DNA of 64,000 bases. Source: Geomesophilobacter sediminis (GTDB lineage: Bacteria; Desulfobacterota; Desulfuromonadia; Geobacterales; Geobacteraceae). Below the pieces are notes generated by a model that was not told the DNA's origin, did not search any database, and saw only the letters and a program-made list of their open reading frames with translations. The stretch spans positions 57,665 to 121,664 of the forward strand of contig NZ_JAEMHM010000019.1 of assembly GCF_016458275.1 (NCBI RefSeq), written 5' to 3'. Positions 7,807-15,992 of the stretch are shown one piece after another; the first letter of the stretch is position 1, and each line of letters starts with the position of its first letter. The translations under genes and the position numbers were made by a program.

Positions 7807-7928
7807 CTTTTGTGGGGCTTGAACTTTTCGGCTCCCACGCCAACTGCGACGCGACGCCCATACGTGATATCGATGTGAGGGAATCCTGGCACGGCTTGAT
7901 GACGTGGATAGCTTTCTCGATCAAATGA
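7803..7928 (+). pseudogene. Remnant of a nucleotidyltransferase (MNT/KNTase-fold) gene
   Basis: The frame 7803-7928 reads ...GLELFGSHANCDATPIRDID V..., which has the nucleotidyltransferase signature GS-x10-DxD with exact spacing (GS, ten residues, DID). It lacks an ATG, is only about 40 codons long, and downstream of the motif the frame ends at TGA 7926; a shifted frame reads on as LDDVDSFLDQMM. Full MNT-type antitoxins and KNTase domain proteins are about 100 residues or longer, so this looks like a decayed piece. In other bacteria such genes often pair with HEPN proteins; no HEPN partner is seen here. A short intact peptide cannot be excluded. Confidence 0.45.
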
Positions 7929-7977
7929 TGGCACCTTCCCGCGCTCTTAAAAAATCTTGCCTCTGAAGAAGGAACCT

Positions 7978-9108
7978 ATGCTGACGATACTCTCTGTATT
8001 TGGCACCCGCCCCGAGGCCATCAAAATGGCCCCGGTTGTGTTGGAACTGCAAAAGCACCCCAAGAGTTTCAAGAGCCTGGTCTGCGTCACCGCACAGCAT
8101 CGCCAGATGCTGGACCAGGTCCTGAACCTTTTCGAGATCCGGCCCGATTTCGACCTGGACATCATGAAGCCCAAGCAGGACCTCTACGACGTCACCTGCA
8201 ATGTTATGCAGGGGCTCAAGGGGGTACTTGCCGAGGTTAAGCCGGACGTGGTCCTGGTTCACGGTGACACCACCACCACGATGGCAACGACCCTCGCCTC
8301 CTATTACGCCAAGTCGAAGGTGGGGCATGTCGAGGCGGGGTTGCGGACCCACGACAAGCACGCCCCCTTCCCCGAGGAGATCAACCGTCGCGTCACGGGT
8401 GCGGTGGCTGACCTGCACTTCGCCCCGACCACCGCGGCACGCGACAACCTCCTGGCCGAGAGGATCGCAGCCGACACCATCTTCGTCACCGGAAACACGG
8501 TCGTCGATGCCCTTCTCTCCGTTTCGGCACGGCTCGCCGATGACGTCGCCCTGCGCGGCCAGTTCGACCGCCAGTTCGACTTCCTCGATGCCGGCAAGCG
8601 GTTGATCCTGGTGACCGGGCACCGCCGGGAGAACTTCGGGGCCGGCTTCGAGAACATCTGTGCGGCGCTTGCCGAGATCGCAGGGTCCTACCGGGACGCC
8701 GAGATCCTCTATCCGGTGCACCTCAACCCGAACGTCCAGGAACCGGTGCGCCGGATCCTGGGGGGAGGAGAGCACCCGAACGTGCACCTCATCGAGCCGG
8801 TCGATTACCTCCCCTTCGTCTACCTGATGAACCGCTCGCATCTCATCATCACCGACTCGGGCGGAGTACAGGAAGAGGCCCCGTCCCTCGGCAAGCCGGT
8901 GTTGGTCATGCGCGACACCACCGAACGCCCCGAGGCGGTCACCGCCGGCACGGTCCGCCTGGTCGGGACCGATCCCGAGCGGATCATACAGGAAACCTCC
9001 GTGCTCCTGACCGATCCGGCAGCCTACGCGGCAATGTCCATGGCACATAACCCCTACGGTGATGGCAAGGCGTCCGAACGGATTGTTGCTTGTCTGGGAT
9101 CTCTTTGA
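7978..9108 (+). CDS. wecB: UDP-N-acetylglucosamine 2-epimerase (non-hydrolysing)
   Basis: 376 residues. Interconverts UDP-GlcNAc and UDP-ManNAc, feeding ManNAc or ManNAcA into polysaccharide. Visible family motifs: [17 protein letters not shown] at the N-terminus, [33 protein letters not shown], and the UDP-binding [18 protein letters not shown] followed by [11 protein letters not shown] at 7978 has GAAGGA six bases upstream; an upstream in-frame TTG at 7957 lacks support. The stop overlaps the next start (TGATG at 9106-9110), so flippase translation is coupled. No UDP-ManNAc dehydrogenase lies in the window. Confidence 0.95.
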   Translation: MLTILSVFGTRPEAIKMAPVVLELQKHPKSFKSLVCVTAQHRQMLDQVLNLFEIRPDFDLDIMKPKQDLYDVTCNVMQGLKGVLAEVKPDVVLVHGDTTTTMATTLASYYAKSKVGHVEAGLRTHDKHAPFPEEINRRVTGAVADLHFAPTTAARDNLLAERIAADTIFVTGNTVVDALLSVSARLADDVALRGQFDRQFDFLDAGKRLILVTGHRRENFGAGFENICAALAEIAGSYRDAEILYPVHLNPNVQEPVRRILGGGEHPNVHLIEPVDYLPFVYLMNRSHLIITDSGGVQEEAPSLGKPVLVMRDTTERPEAVTAGTVRLVGTDPERIIQETSVLLTDPAAYAAMSMAHNPYGDGKASERIVACLGSL

Positions 9109-10478
9109 TGCCTGAGGCGGCGACAAACCAAGGGTGGACGAAATACCTCCCGGCATTTCTCAGAGGAAAGCTGGAAAAAAGCCAACTCCTGCAACGGGTA
9201 ATCCACAACACCGGCTGGCTCTTCTTTGACAAGGCGCTTCGCATGGGGGTGGGATTTCTGATCACCGTGTGGGTGACGCGCTACCTTGGGCCAGAGCGTT
9301 ACGGCCTATTGAGCTATGCCAGTGCCTTTGTCGGTCTTTTTACCGCAATTGCCAACATCGGTCTTTACGGCATCGTTGTGCGCGATGTGGTGCGTCACCC
9401 GGAATCGACCGACGAAATCCTCGGCACCGCCATGCTTCTGAAGTTCTGCGGAGGGGTGCTCGCACTGCTGCTTTCAATGGGGGCCATTCTTATCCTTCAG
9501 CCGGGCCAGTCTCTAACTCACTGGCTGGTCGGTATCACGGCTGCCGGGTTTATCTTTCAGTCGTTTGAGGTATTCGATTTCTGGTTTCAGTCGCAGTTGC
9601 TGTCCAAACGGGCGATTTCGGCCAATCTGGTGGGCTTCGTCCTCATCACTATTGCGAAAATCGTCCTGATCCTGATCAAAGCACCCCTGATTGCCTTTGC
9701 GTGGGCAGGGACTTTGGAAGTCTTGGTGGGAAGTTTCGGCCTGCTCGTCGCCTACCAGATGGTGACCAAACGTATGTCGTATCTCCGGATCAGCCTGGAC
9801 TGGGCAAAGAGGCTCCTGAGGGACAGCTGGCCGCTGATTTTCGCTGGTTTGATGCTGATGATCTACAACCGGATCGACCAGGTCATGCTCGGTCAGATGC
9901 TCGGGGACCGGTCCGTAGGTATCTACTCGGTGGCGGTAAAACTCTCCGAGTTCTGGTACGTCTTTCCGGCGCTCATCCTCAACTCGATCCTGCCGACGAT
10001 TGTGGAGGCCAAAGCGGCCGGTGAAGATTTTTACTACCGCAGACTGCAACGCGTTTTCGACCTTATGGCGATGGTGTCCCTGGGGTTCGTCCTGCCGCTA
10101 TTCCTGTTCTCGGATCAGATTATCCGGCTGCTTTACGGTAAGGCATACCTGCAGGCGGGAGGAGTGTTGGCGATTTACGTTCTCTCGGGCGTCTTCGTCT
10201 TCATTGGTCACGTTCGGGAGTATTGGGTAACCGTCGAGAATTTCACCCGGTACTCGCTGTACTCCACGGGGGTCGGAGCGGGGATCAACGTAGTTTTGAA
10301 TCTTATACTCATTCCGCGTTTCGGAAATATCGGCGCAGCCTGGGCGACCCTGATTGCGCTTTTTACCGGGAGCTATTTCATCAACGCCTGGCATCCCAAG
10401 ACGAGATCGATCTTCGTCATGCAGACCAAAGCTCTCCTGTTGATCTCGCCGATGCGCCGGTTGCTGAAACAGCAGTGA
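9108..10478 (+). CDS. Wzx-type oligosaccharide flippase
   Basis: 456 residues, MOP/MATE-like polysaccharide transporter family, with about 12-14 hydrophobic spans. The beginning of the transport domain reads VIHNTGWLFFDKALRMGVGF and VTRYLGPERYGLLSYASAF, the standard start of Wzx proteins. LMIYNRIDQVMLGQMLGD and SVAVKLSEFWYVFP are further family segments. Predicted to move undecaprenyl-pyrophosphate-linked repeat units across the inner membrane. ATG at 9108 overlaps the wecB stop. No Wzy polymerase or Wzz is obvious in the window, so polymerisation genes may lie elsewhere. Confidence 0.9.
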   Translation: MPEAATNQGWTKYLPAFLRGKLEKSQLLQRVIHNTGWLFFDKALRMGVGFLITVWVTRYLGPERYGLLSYASAFVGLFTAIANIGLYGIVVRDVVRHPESTDEILGTAMLLKFCGGVLALLLSMGAILILQPGQSLTHWLVGITAAGFIFQSFEVFDFWFQSQLLSKRAISANLVGFVLITIAKIVLILIKAPLIAFAWAGTLEVLVGSFGLLVAYQMVTKRMSYLRISLDWAKRLLRDSWPLIFAGLMLMIYNRIDQVMLGQMLGDRSVGIYSVAVKLSEFWYVFPALILNSILPTIVEAKAAGEDFYYRRLQRVFDLMAMVSLGFVLPLFLFSDQIIRLLYGKAYLQAGGVLAIYVLSGVFVFIGHVREYWVTVENFTRYSLYSTGVGAGINVVLNLILIPRFGNIGAAWATLIALFTGSYFINAWHPKTRSIFVMQTKALLLISPMRRLLKQQ

Positions 10479-10503
10479 TTCCTGAATAGCCAGAGTAGGT
10501 GTG

Positions 10504-11514
10504 ATGACGAAGCCAACCGTCCATTTCGTATATGCGACCCCTTACAGCAAGGTCGACCAGTACCAGCTAAAGCTGTTGGGGCGAAAGCTCTGGCACCAGA
10601 GTTGGGACCGCTACCGCTGGCCGGCCCCGGTCCAGGCGCCTCTGTCGATCACCTATCACGTGGCGCGTCGGTTATCGGAGCGGTTTCCGGTAAAGCTCTA
10701 CAACCTGCACGAGCGGATCGATCTCCGTCCCGAGGATGGGGACATCCTGCTCGGGCATCCCGTGAACGACTGCGACTCCGTGGTTTGGCGGGCTCTCGCT
10801 GACAACCGGTTTCACCGCAAGTACCTCATCGCGCCCTACAATCACGACCCTCGCCAGGTCGGCTGGCTGGCGGAAGCGGTGGAGCAGTGTGACAAGTTCT
10901 TTGCTATCTGCGGCAATTACTGGATCGACACCCTGGACCGCTCGCCCCTTTTGGGCCTGCGGGATAAGCTGGTCCATCTGAACATGGCCTTGGATCCGGC
11001 CGATTACCCGCTGCTCAAGACGACTTTCAACCCGCCAGGAAAGCGGAAGTTTTTTTACATCGGGCGGCTCGGGACCGAAAAGGGGGTGGACCTGTTGGAG
11101 GGCTTTGCGGCGTCGGGCCGCGGGTTCTCTGGGGGATTTATCTGTTCGGGCGGGGATATCAAAGGGTGGAAACGGATCTCTGTGCCAAGGAAACTGACGC
11201 CGGATTTCATGGCGGCGGTGGCTCGGGAGTACGACATCTTTATCAACATGAGCCGGGCCGATGCCCAGGCGACGACCATCCTCGAGGCGATGAGCTGGGG
11301 ATTCCCCGTCGCATGCACCAGGGAGAGCGGATATACCAAAGAAGACTTCACATATCTTGATTTGGATGACGCCGAGGGCAACCTGAAAAGGCTGGAGGCG
11401 CTTCAGGAGCTTCCGGAAAGTGAACTGAAGTGCATGAGTGAGGGGAACCGGAACCGGTTGCAAGAACGATACGGTTGGAACAACTTTCTGAATATCTTGG
11501 AAGAAAACCTGTAA
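10504..11514 (+). CDS. Putative glycosyltransferase (GT-B-like), family uncertain
   Basis: 336 residues. The N-terminal half (PTVHFVYATPYSKVDQY, WPAPVQAPLSITYHVARRL, DGDILLGHPVND) does not match a family I can name. The C-terminal half looks like a GT4-type donor domain: FFYIGRLGTEKGVDLLEGF, YDIFINMSRADAQATTILEAMSWG (the E before MSWG fits the donor-binding Glu) and FPVACTRESGYTKED. ATG at 10504 is preferred over GTG at 10501 because AGTAGG lies five bases before it. It overlaps the next reading frame region (TAATG at 11512-11516). Role in polysaccharide assembly is inferred from context. Confidence 0.68.
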   Translation: MTKPTVHFVYATPYSKVDQYQLKLLGRKLWHQSWDRYRWPAPVQAPLSITYHVARRLSERFPVKLYNLHERIDLRPEDGDILLGHPVNDCDSVVWRALADNRFHRKYLIAPYNHDPRQVGWLAEAVEQCDKFFAICGNYWIDTLDRSPLLGLRDKLVHLNMALDPADYPLLKTTFNPPGKRKFFYIGRLGTEKGVDLLEGFAASGRGFSGGFICSGGDIKGWKRISVPRKLTPDFMAAVAREYDIFINMSRADAQATTILEAMSWGFPVACTRESGYTKEDFTYLDLDDAEGNLKRLEALQELPESELKCMSEGNRNRLQERYGWNNFLNILEENL

Positions 11515-11528
11515 TGCTGGAGGAAGAG

Positions 11529-12131
11529 ATGGCAAAAAAGCCTGTTTTGGAACGGATCATGATCACCCGGGAAAAGTTCTCCGAAGTCGAGTCGGAAATA
11601 CGTTTTCACGAGCACCTGCGTCGCTATGCTGCGGTGCGGAGGTTTTGCTACGGCAAAGTACTCGATTTTGCCTCGGGTTGCGGTTATGGCTCCTATCTCC
11701 TTTCGGTAAATCCTGAGGTCGAAGTCGTCGTCGGCATCGATAAGGATGACTCGGCAATAGCATGGGCTAAAACCGAATACCAGACTAATAAGACGGATTT
11801 CCGCTGCCAGGATATCGAAGACTTGAGCGAGAAATTCGATACGTTGGTGAGTCTGGAGGCGATCGAGCACTTTGAAGATCTGAGCTTAATTCCCCGTCTT
11901 GCCGCGAGATGCAAAATCGACAACGTCATCATCTCCTATCCCAACAAGAAATCGAGTCACTTCAACCCGTACCACGTACAGGACTTCTGTCTGCAAGATA
12001 TCTTGAATATCATGAGCGAGTATATCTGCTACCACGATTTTCAAATGGGGGACGTGCACTTCGCCCTGTTTGTGAAAAAACCTGCGAAGGCTCCCGCTCA
12101 TATATTCGGGAATCTTGCTGACCTTAGGTAA
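11529..12131 (+). CDS. SAM-dependent methyltransferase (class I)
   Basis: 200 residues. Motif I is VLDFASGCGYGSYLLS (about residues 40-55); the acidic end of beta-2 is VVVGIDKDDSAIAW; DTLVSLEAIEHFEDLS carries the post-motif typical of Methyltransf_11/23 proteins. Start ATG at 11529 follows a strong GGAGG at 11519-11523; an ATG at 11514 that overlaps the preceding stop has no comparable ribosome-binding site. Substrate unknown; its place among glycosyltransferases suggests O-methylation of a glycan or lipid-linked sugar. First of three methyltransferase genes in a row. Confidence 0.83.
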   Translation: MAKKPVLERIMITREKFSEVESEIRFHEHLRRYAAVRRFCYGKVLDFASGCGYGSYLLSVNPEVEVVVGIDKDDSAIAWAKTEYQTNKTDFRCQDIEDLSEKFDTLVSLEAIEHFEDLSLIPRLAARCKIDNVIISYPNKKSSHFNPYHVQDFCLQDILNIMSEYICYHDFQMGDVHFALFVKKPAKAPAHIFGNLADLR

Positions 12132-12143
12132 AGAAGAGGCGCC

Positions 12144-12941
12144 ATGATGTCGTGCCCGCTCTGCCAATCTCCCCTGTCGCCCTTTGCCAAGGCGCTGGTG
12201 CTTAAGAAATACCAAGTCAACTATTATCGGTGCGACGGCTGCGGTTTCGTCCAAACCGAGCCGCCGTACTGGCTGCCGGAGGCGTATTCGGAGGCGATCA
12301 ACCGCAATGATATCGGCCTGGTCGGCAGAAACCTGAGGCTGGCGAAGGCCACGCGGGCCATTATCTCTTCCTTTTTCGACGGTAATGGAAAGTTCGTCGA
12401 CTACGGCGGAGGGTACGGTCTCTTTGTTCGCCTCATGCGGGACGCCGGTTTCGATTTCTACCGCCACGACAAGTACTGTGCTAACTTGTTCGCCCCCGAT
12501 TTCGAGGCAGACCCGACCTCGGGGCAGCAGTACGAACTTCTCTGCGCCTTTGAGGTCTTCGAACACCTGGCTGACCCGTTGGAAGAGATCGACCGGATGC
12601 TCTCTCATTCGGACAACATTCTATTCACCACAGAGATCCTTCCCCCCGGTCCCCCGCAGCCGGACCAGTGGTGGTACTACATCCCGGATTACGGCCAGCA
12701 CATCTCGTTTTATACGATGGACGCCCTGTCGAAGATCGCCCAGCGCTTCGGCTTGCATTTGTGCTCAGATGGCAGGTCACTGCACCTTTTTTCTCGGCGC
12801 AGGATCTCACCGCTTCTTTTCAAAGCCGTCAGCAGGCAGTTGGTGGCAGCTGTGGTCAACTTAATATTGCGTCGGACATCACGGTTGGCTGACGACTTTC
12901 AAGAGATAGCCAAAGCTGGACCAACCAGGCTTCATGACTAG
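12144..12941 (+). CDS. SAM-dependent methyltransferase with N-terminal zinc ribbon
   Basis: 265 residues. N-terminal CPLC ... CDGCG (Cys 4, 7, about 31 and 34) forms a probable zinc ribbon, followed by the class I SAM fold: FVDYGGGYGLFVRLM (motif I), FYRHDKYCANLF, and LLCAFEVFEHLADPLEEID. A QHISFYTMDALSKIAQRFG region resembles the C-terminal part of Methyltransf_23 proteins seen in polysaccharide clusters. ATGATG start at 12144 with AAGAAGAGG upstream. Related zinc-ribbon methyltransferases act on sugar nucleotides (for example the C-methyltransferases), but here the C-terminal reductase-like domain is absent, so a simpler O-methyltransferase is more likely. Confidence 0.78.
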   Translation: MMSCPLCQSPLSPFAKALVLKKYQVNYYRCDGCGFVQTEPPYWLPEAYSEAINRNDIGLVGRNLRLAKATRAIISSFFDGNGKFVDYGGGYGLFVRLMRDAGFDFYRHDKYCANLFAPDFEADPTSGQQYELLCAFEVFEHLADPLEEIDRMLSHSDNILFTTEILPPGPPQPDQWWYYIPDYGQHISFYTMDALSKIAQRFGLHLCSDGRSLHLFSRRRISPLLFKAVSRQLVAAVVNLILRRTSRLADDFQEIAKAGPTRLHD

Positions 12942-12994
12942 ATAGGTGGCAGGATCATCGCAGGTTGTAGTTATTTTATCTTTGGGGTTACGAA

Positions 12995-13696
12995 ATGAAG
13001 GAAATCTTTAATACCTACCTGGATACGGCTTTTGATGGAAGAGAGCAGGCATGTTTCAAGATCAAGCAGTTCGAGAATAACTATCGGACTCTTTTCCCGT
13101 CCAATTTAAATGATCACGTGCTTGACATCGGAGTTGGCAGAGGGGAGATGCTGACCTGCATGAAAACCTGGGGCTATAAAAATTACCAAGGCATTGATAT
13201 TTCGCCTAGCACAATAGAATTTTGTTTATCTTTAGGTCTAGAGTGTGAAGTAGTACAAGACTCAGCCACTTGGCTGGCAGAGTGCGATAAAAAGTTTGCA
13301 CTTATAACTGTACTAGATGTATTGGAGCATTTTCCAAAGGACAAGGTGATTTCATTTCTTTCATCTCTCCGAAACGCTCTTTCTGACGGAGGCAAGGTAA
13401 TAGTACAAGTCCCGAATATGCAGGCGCCCGACGCTCAGCTACACAGATACAACGACATCACCCACGAAGTTGGTTACGTCGAGCATAGCCTACATCAGGT
13501 TTTAGTGACTGCAGGTTTCAAAAATATTAAGATGCATGGTTTCGAAGAGTTCATATCGGAACATTGGTCAAAGTATTGCTGGAAATCTTTACGTGCGGCA
13601 TATTGGAAATATATTAAATTTTCTCGGCGCCTTACTGGGAACCTCAACCCTGAAATACTGAATCCAGTTTTCTATGCCGTGGCATACCATGACTAG
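12995..13696 (+). CDS. SAM-dependent methyltransferase, AT-rich island
   Basis: 233 residues. Class I SAM motifs: DHVLDIGVGRGEMLTCM (motif I), YQGIDISPSTIEFCLSLGL and FALITVLDVLEHFPKDKV; then GGKVIVQVPNMQAPDAQLHRYNDITHEVGY, as in Methyltransf_11/UbiG-like proteins. Start ATG 12995 with GGGG about ten bases upstream. Base and codon use differ visibly from neighbours: many TTA, AGA, ATA and AAA codons and low third-position GC, so it was probably acquired from another source. The flanks (12942-12994 and 13697-13842) share the AT-rich composition. Likely a glycan-modifying enzyme by context. Confidence 0.8.
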   Translation: MKEIFNTYLDTAFDGREQACFKIKQFENNYRTLFPSNLNDHVLDIGVGRGEMLTCMKTWGYKNYQGIDISPSTIEFCLSLGLECEVVQDSATWLAECDKKFALITVLDVLEHFPKDKVISFLSSLRNALSDGGKVIVQVPNMQAPDAQLHRYNDITHEVGYVEHSLHQVLVTAGFKNIKMHGFEEFISEHWSKYCWKSLRAAYWKYIKFSRRLTGNLNPEILNPVFYAVAYHD

Positions 13697-13842
13697 TTTT
13701 CTAAGTGAATGCCAATGGGTTCTAGCTTTGGCGTTTATGGTTGCTTTTTCCTTATATTTTTGATCATGCCAGATAAGAAAATTCGTAACGATATCCTAGT
13801 CAATGGTCCGCGTCTCACTGCCTTTCGCTAGAGAACAAGCAT

Positions 13843-15027
13843 ATGCCTGGATCCATCAAAACTCTGCTTGAAAAGGTCTTCAACAATGTGAGGGCCTGTT
13901 TTTTCTTCTTTGTGCAACAAGCTGTGCTTGCTGTCTCTGAGGAAGGAGGAGACCGCCCCGAGAGCGTTCTAGTTGTCCGCCTCGACGCCATCGGTGACTT
14001 CGTTTTGTGGGTCGAGAGCGCCAAGGCTTTGAGGAAGTTATACCCTTCCGATAAGTTCTGCCTGACGCTTTTGTGCAACCAAATCGTTGGCGATCTTGCT
14101 GTTAGCCTCGGCATCTTCGACGAAATCTGGCATCTGGATCGACGAAAGTTCTCGAAAAATCTCACTTACAGGATTTTACAGTTACGAAAAATCCAGAAAG
14201 CATCTTTCGGTATTGCGATCAATCCGACGCAAGCTCGGGAGTTTATGTACGGAGATAGTGTCATTTTTGCCACCGGCGCCGATCAGCGAATCGGGTCAAA
14301 AGGAAACCTTCTGAACTTGGGCGTGTGGCAAAAAAGGATCAGTGACCGCTGGTACACAAGTCTCGTGGCGGCGACCCCAGGGCTAAACGTGCTGGAGCAG
14401 AATGCGGAATTTCTCAGAGGCCTGGGTGTAACCCATGCTAAGCCTAAGATTCCAGATTTGCCGGTATCGACCGAGAGCGTCCCTGATTTGGATATCCCCG
14501 ATTACTTCGTTGTCTTTCCGGGGGCCGGTGCAGTACTGCGGCAATGGCCTATTGAGAGATTCGCGGAGGTCGCCGACCGTATCTCCTCCGCCACAGGTTG
14601 GACCGGGGTTATTTGTGGGGGGCCCGGTGAAGAAACGCTGGGTGCGTTGCTGGAGGACAAGGCTGGAGTGAGTCTCAAAAATCTGGTGGCGAAGACAACT
14701 CTTCCGGAATTGGTGTCAATTATTGCTGGAGCCCATTTGGTTTTGGCAAATGAGACTAGTGCCGTGCACATTGCCGCTGCAGTATCGACCCCGTCGGTGT
14801 GCATCCTGGGAGGAGGCCATTATGGCAATTTCCTCCCTTACCCTGTGATGGAGGAGAGCAGTAAGCCCTCTCCCATTGTCGTTTCCCGGCGGTCGGAGTG
14901 TTTTGGGTGCAACTGGAAATGTCCTTCCTGCGCACCTAATAGAGTCGCTGATTGTATCGAAGGGATCTCGGTTGAGGAGGTTTGGTGTGCCGTAAAAGAG
15001 ATTCTGCCAACTGGGTTCCGTTCTTAA
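13843..15027 (+). CDS. Glycosyltransferase family 9 (ADP-heptose:LPS heptosyltransferase-like)
   Basis: 394 residues. GT9 features: VLVVRLDAIGDFVLWVESAK at about residues 40-60, FPGAGAVLRQWPIERFAEVAD, VICGGPGEE, and the donor site HLVLANETSAVHIAAAVSTP followed by GGGHYGNFLPYP. A C-terminal Cys cluster (CFGCNWKCPSC ... C) is present; short Cys runs occur in this family, though their role here is unknown. Composition is mixed: the first part is relatively AT-rich. Probably transfers heptose or another sugar to lipopolysaccharide core or a repeat unit. ATG start at 13843 has only a weak GAGAAC ribosome-binding site. Confidence 0.86.
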   Translation: MPGSIKTLLEKVFNNVRACFFFFVQQAVLAVSEEGGDRPESVLVVRLDAIGDFVLWVESAKALRKLYPSDKFCLTLLCNQIVGDLAVSLGIFDEIWHLDRRKFSKNLTYRILQLRKIQKASFGIAINPTQAREFMYGDSVIFATGADQRIGSKGNLLNLGVWQKRISDRWYTSLVAATPGLNVLEQNAEFLRGLGVTHAKPKIPDLPVSTESVPDLDIPDYFVVFPGAGAVLRQWPIERFAEVADRISSATGWTGVICGGPGEETLGALLEDKAGVSLKNLVAKTTLPELVSIIAGAHLVLANETSAVHIAAAVSTPSVCILGGGHYGNFLPYPVMEESSKPSPIVVSRRSECFGCNWKCPSCAPNRVADCIEGISVEEVWCAVKEILPTGFRS

Positions 15028-15114
15028 CGTACGGGGCCGATAGCAGAATGCTGTCTTTATGTGTGTCGGAGGGTGATCGCTTGTGAAACACAGGTCAAAA
15101 AAAGGCATAGTTGC

Positions 15115-15966
15115 ATGAAGCTGACGGTAATCACACCGGTATACAACGGTGAGCGGTTCATCAGGCAATGCCTGGACAATGTAATTGCTCAAGACTGTCC
15201 CGGAGTTGAGCATCTGGTCTTGGACGGTTGTTCCAAGGACGGGACGGTCGCCATCCTCGAGGAGTACGCGACCCGGTACCCGCACCTGAGGTGGATCTCG
15301 GAACCGGATCAGGGGCAGTCCGACGCCATGAACAAGGGGATCCGGCTCGCTGCTGGTGAGGTGATCAGTTTTCTCAATGTGGATGACTTTTACGAGTCCG
15401 GAGCGTTGCGGCGCGTCGTGGAACTGTTCCGCACTCTGCCGGAACCATCCCTGCTGGTCGGTAATTGTAAGGTTATCGATGACGACGGTGCGCTCCTCTT
15501 TATCAACAAGCCGGCTCGCCTCAAGCTTGCGGAGCTCCTTGTGGGACCCGAGGTCAACCCTTGGCCTATCAACCCCGCCGCCTATTTTTACCACCGTTCG
15601 CTGCACGGCCAGGTCGGCCCCTACGACGTGAATGAACACTACGCTCTGGATCTTGAATTTCTATTGCGGGCGGTCCAGAAGGCGCAGGTGCGCTACGTAG
15701 ATGAAACTTTTGGCTATTTTCGGCTGATTCGTGGTACCAAGACCTTTTCCGATTGGGAAGCGGGGAGCAATGTCGGTCGCTGCCAGACCCTACTGCTTAG
15801 ATACCGCAAAGACCTTCCTCCCCTGCTCCGGCATGGGTTTCCGGTTTACCGGCTGGGGCAGAAACTCCGGCACTGGTCCGGTTATGTGGTCGATCCGAAA
15901 CGTTTTTTCGAGGTGTTGTCACGGAAGATAGAACGGAAGATCCGTAAGGTGAAACGTATCGCCTGA
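15115..15966 (+). CDS. Glycosyltransferase family 2 (WfgS/WfeV-like)
   Basis: 283 residues. MKLTVITPVYNGERFI starts the GT-A fold; HLVLDGCSKDGTVAIL and WISEPDQGQSDAMNKGI are characteristic of a GT2 subgroup common in O-antigen clusters, followed by FLNVDDFYE (DXD equivalent). ATG at 15115 begins exactly at the first beta strand, with AAAGG nine bases upstream; an earlier ATG at 15061 would add a non-homologous lead. No membrane span. Donor sugar unknown; works in the cytoplasm on the lipid-linked repeat unit. Confidence 0.86.
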   Translation: MKLTVITPVYNGERFIRQCLDNVIAQDCPGVEHLVLDGCSKDGTVAILEEYATRYPHLRWISEPDQGQSDAMNKGIRLAAGEVISFLNVDDFYESGALRRVVELFRTLPEPSLLVGNCKVIDDDGALLFINKPARLKLAELLVGPEVNPWPINPAAYFYHRSLHGQVGPYDVNEHYALDLEFLLRAVQKAQVRYVDETFGYFRLIRGTKTFSDWEAGSNVGRCQTLLLRYRKDLPPLLRHGFPVYRLGQKLRHWSGYVVDPKRFFEVLSRKIERKIRKVKRIA

Positions 15967-15992
15967 GAAAGTCAGTGAGGTTGTCTCCACGC

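Noticed and set aside
7880..7905. Sigma-54 promoter at TGGCACGGCTTGATG
   Set aside because: The -24 half fits, but the -12 GC is absent at the required ten-base spacing, and the words lie within the nucleotidyltransferase remnant.
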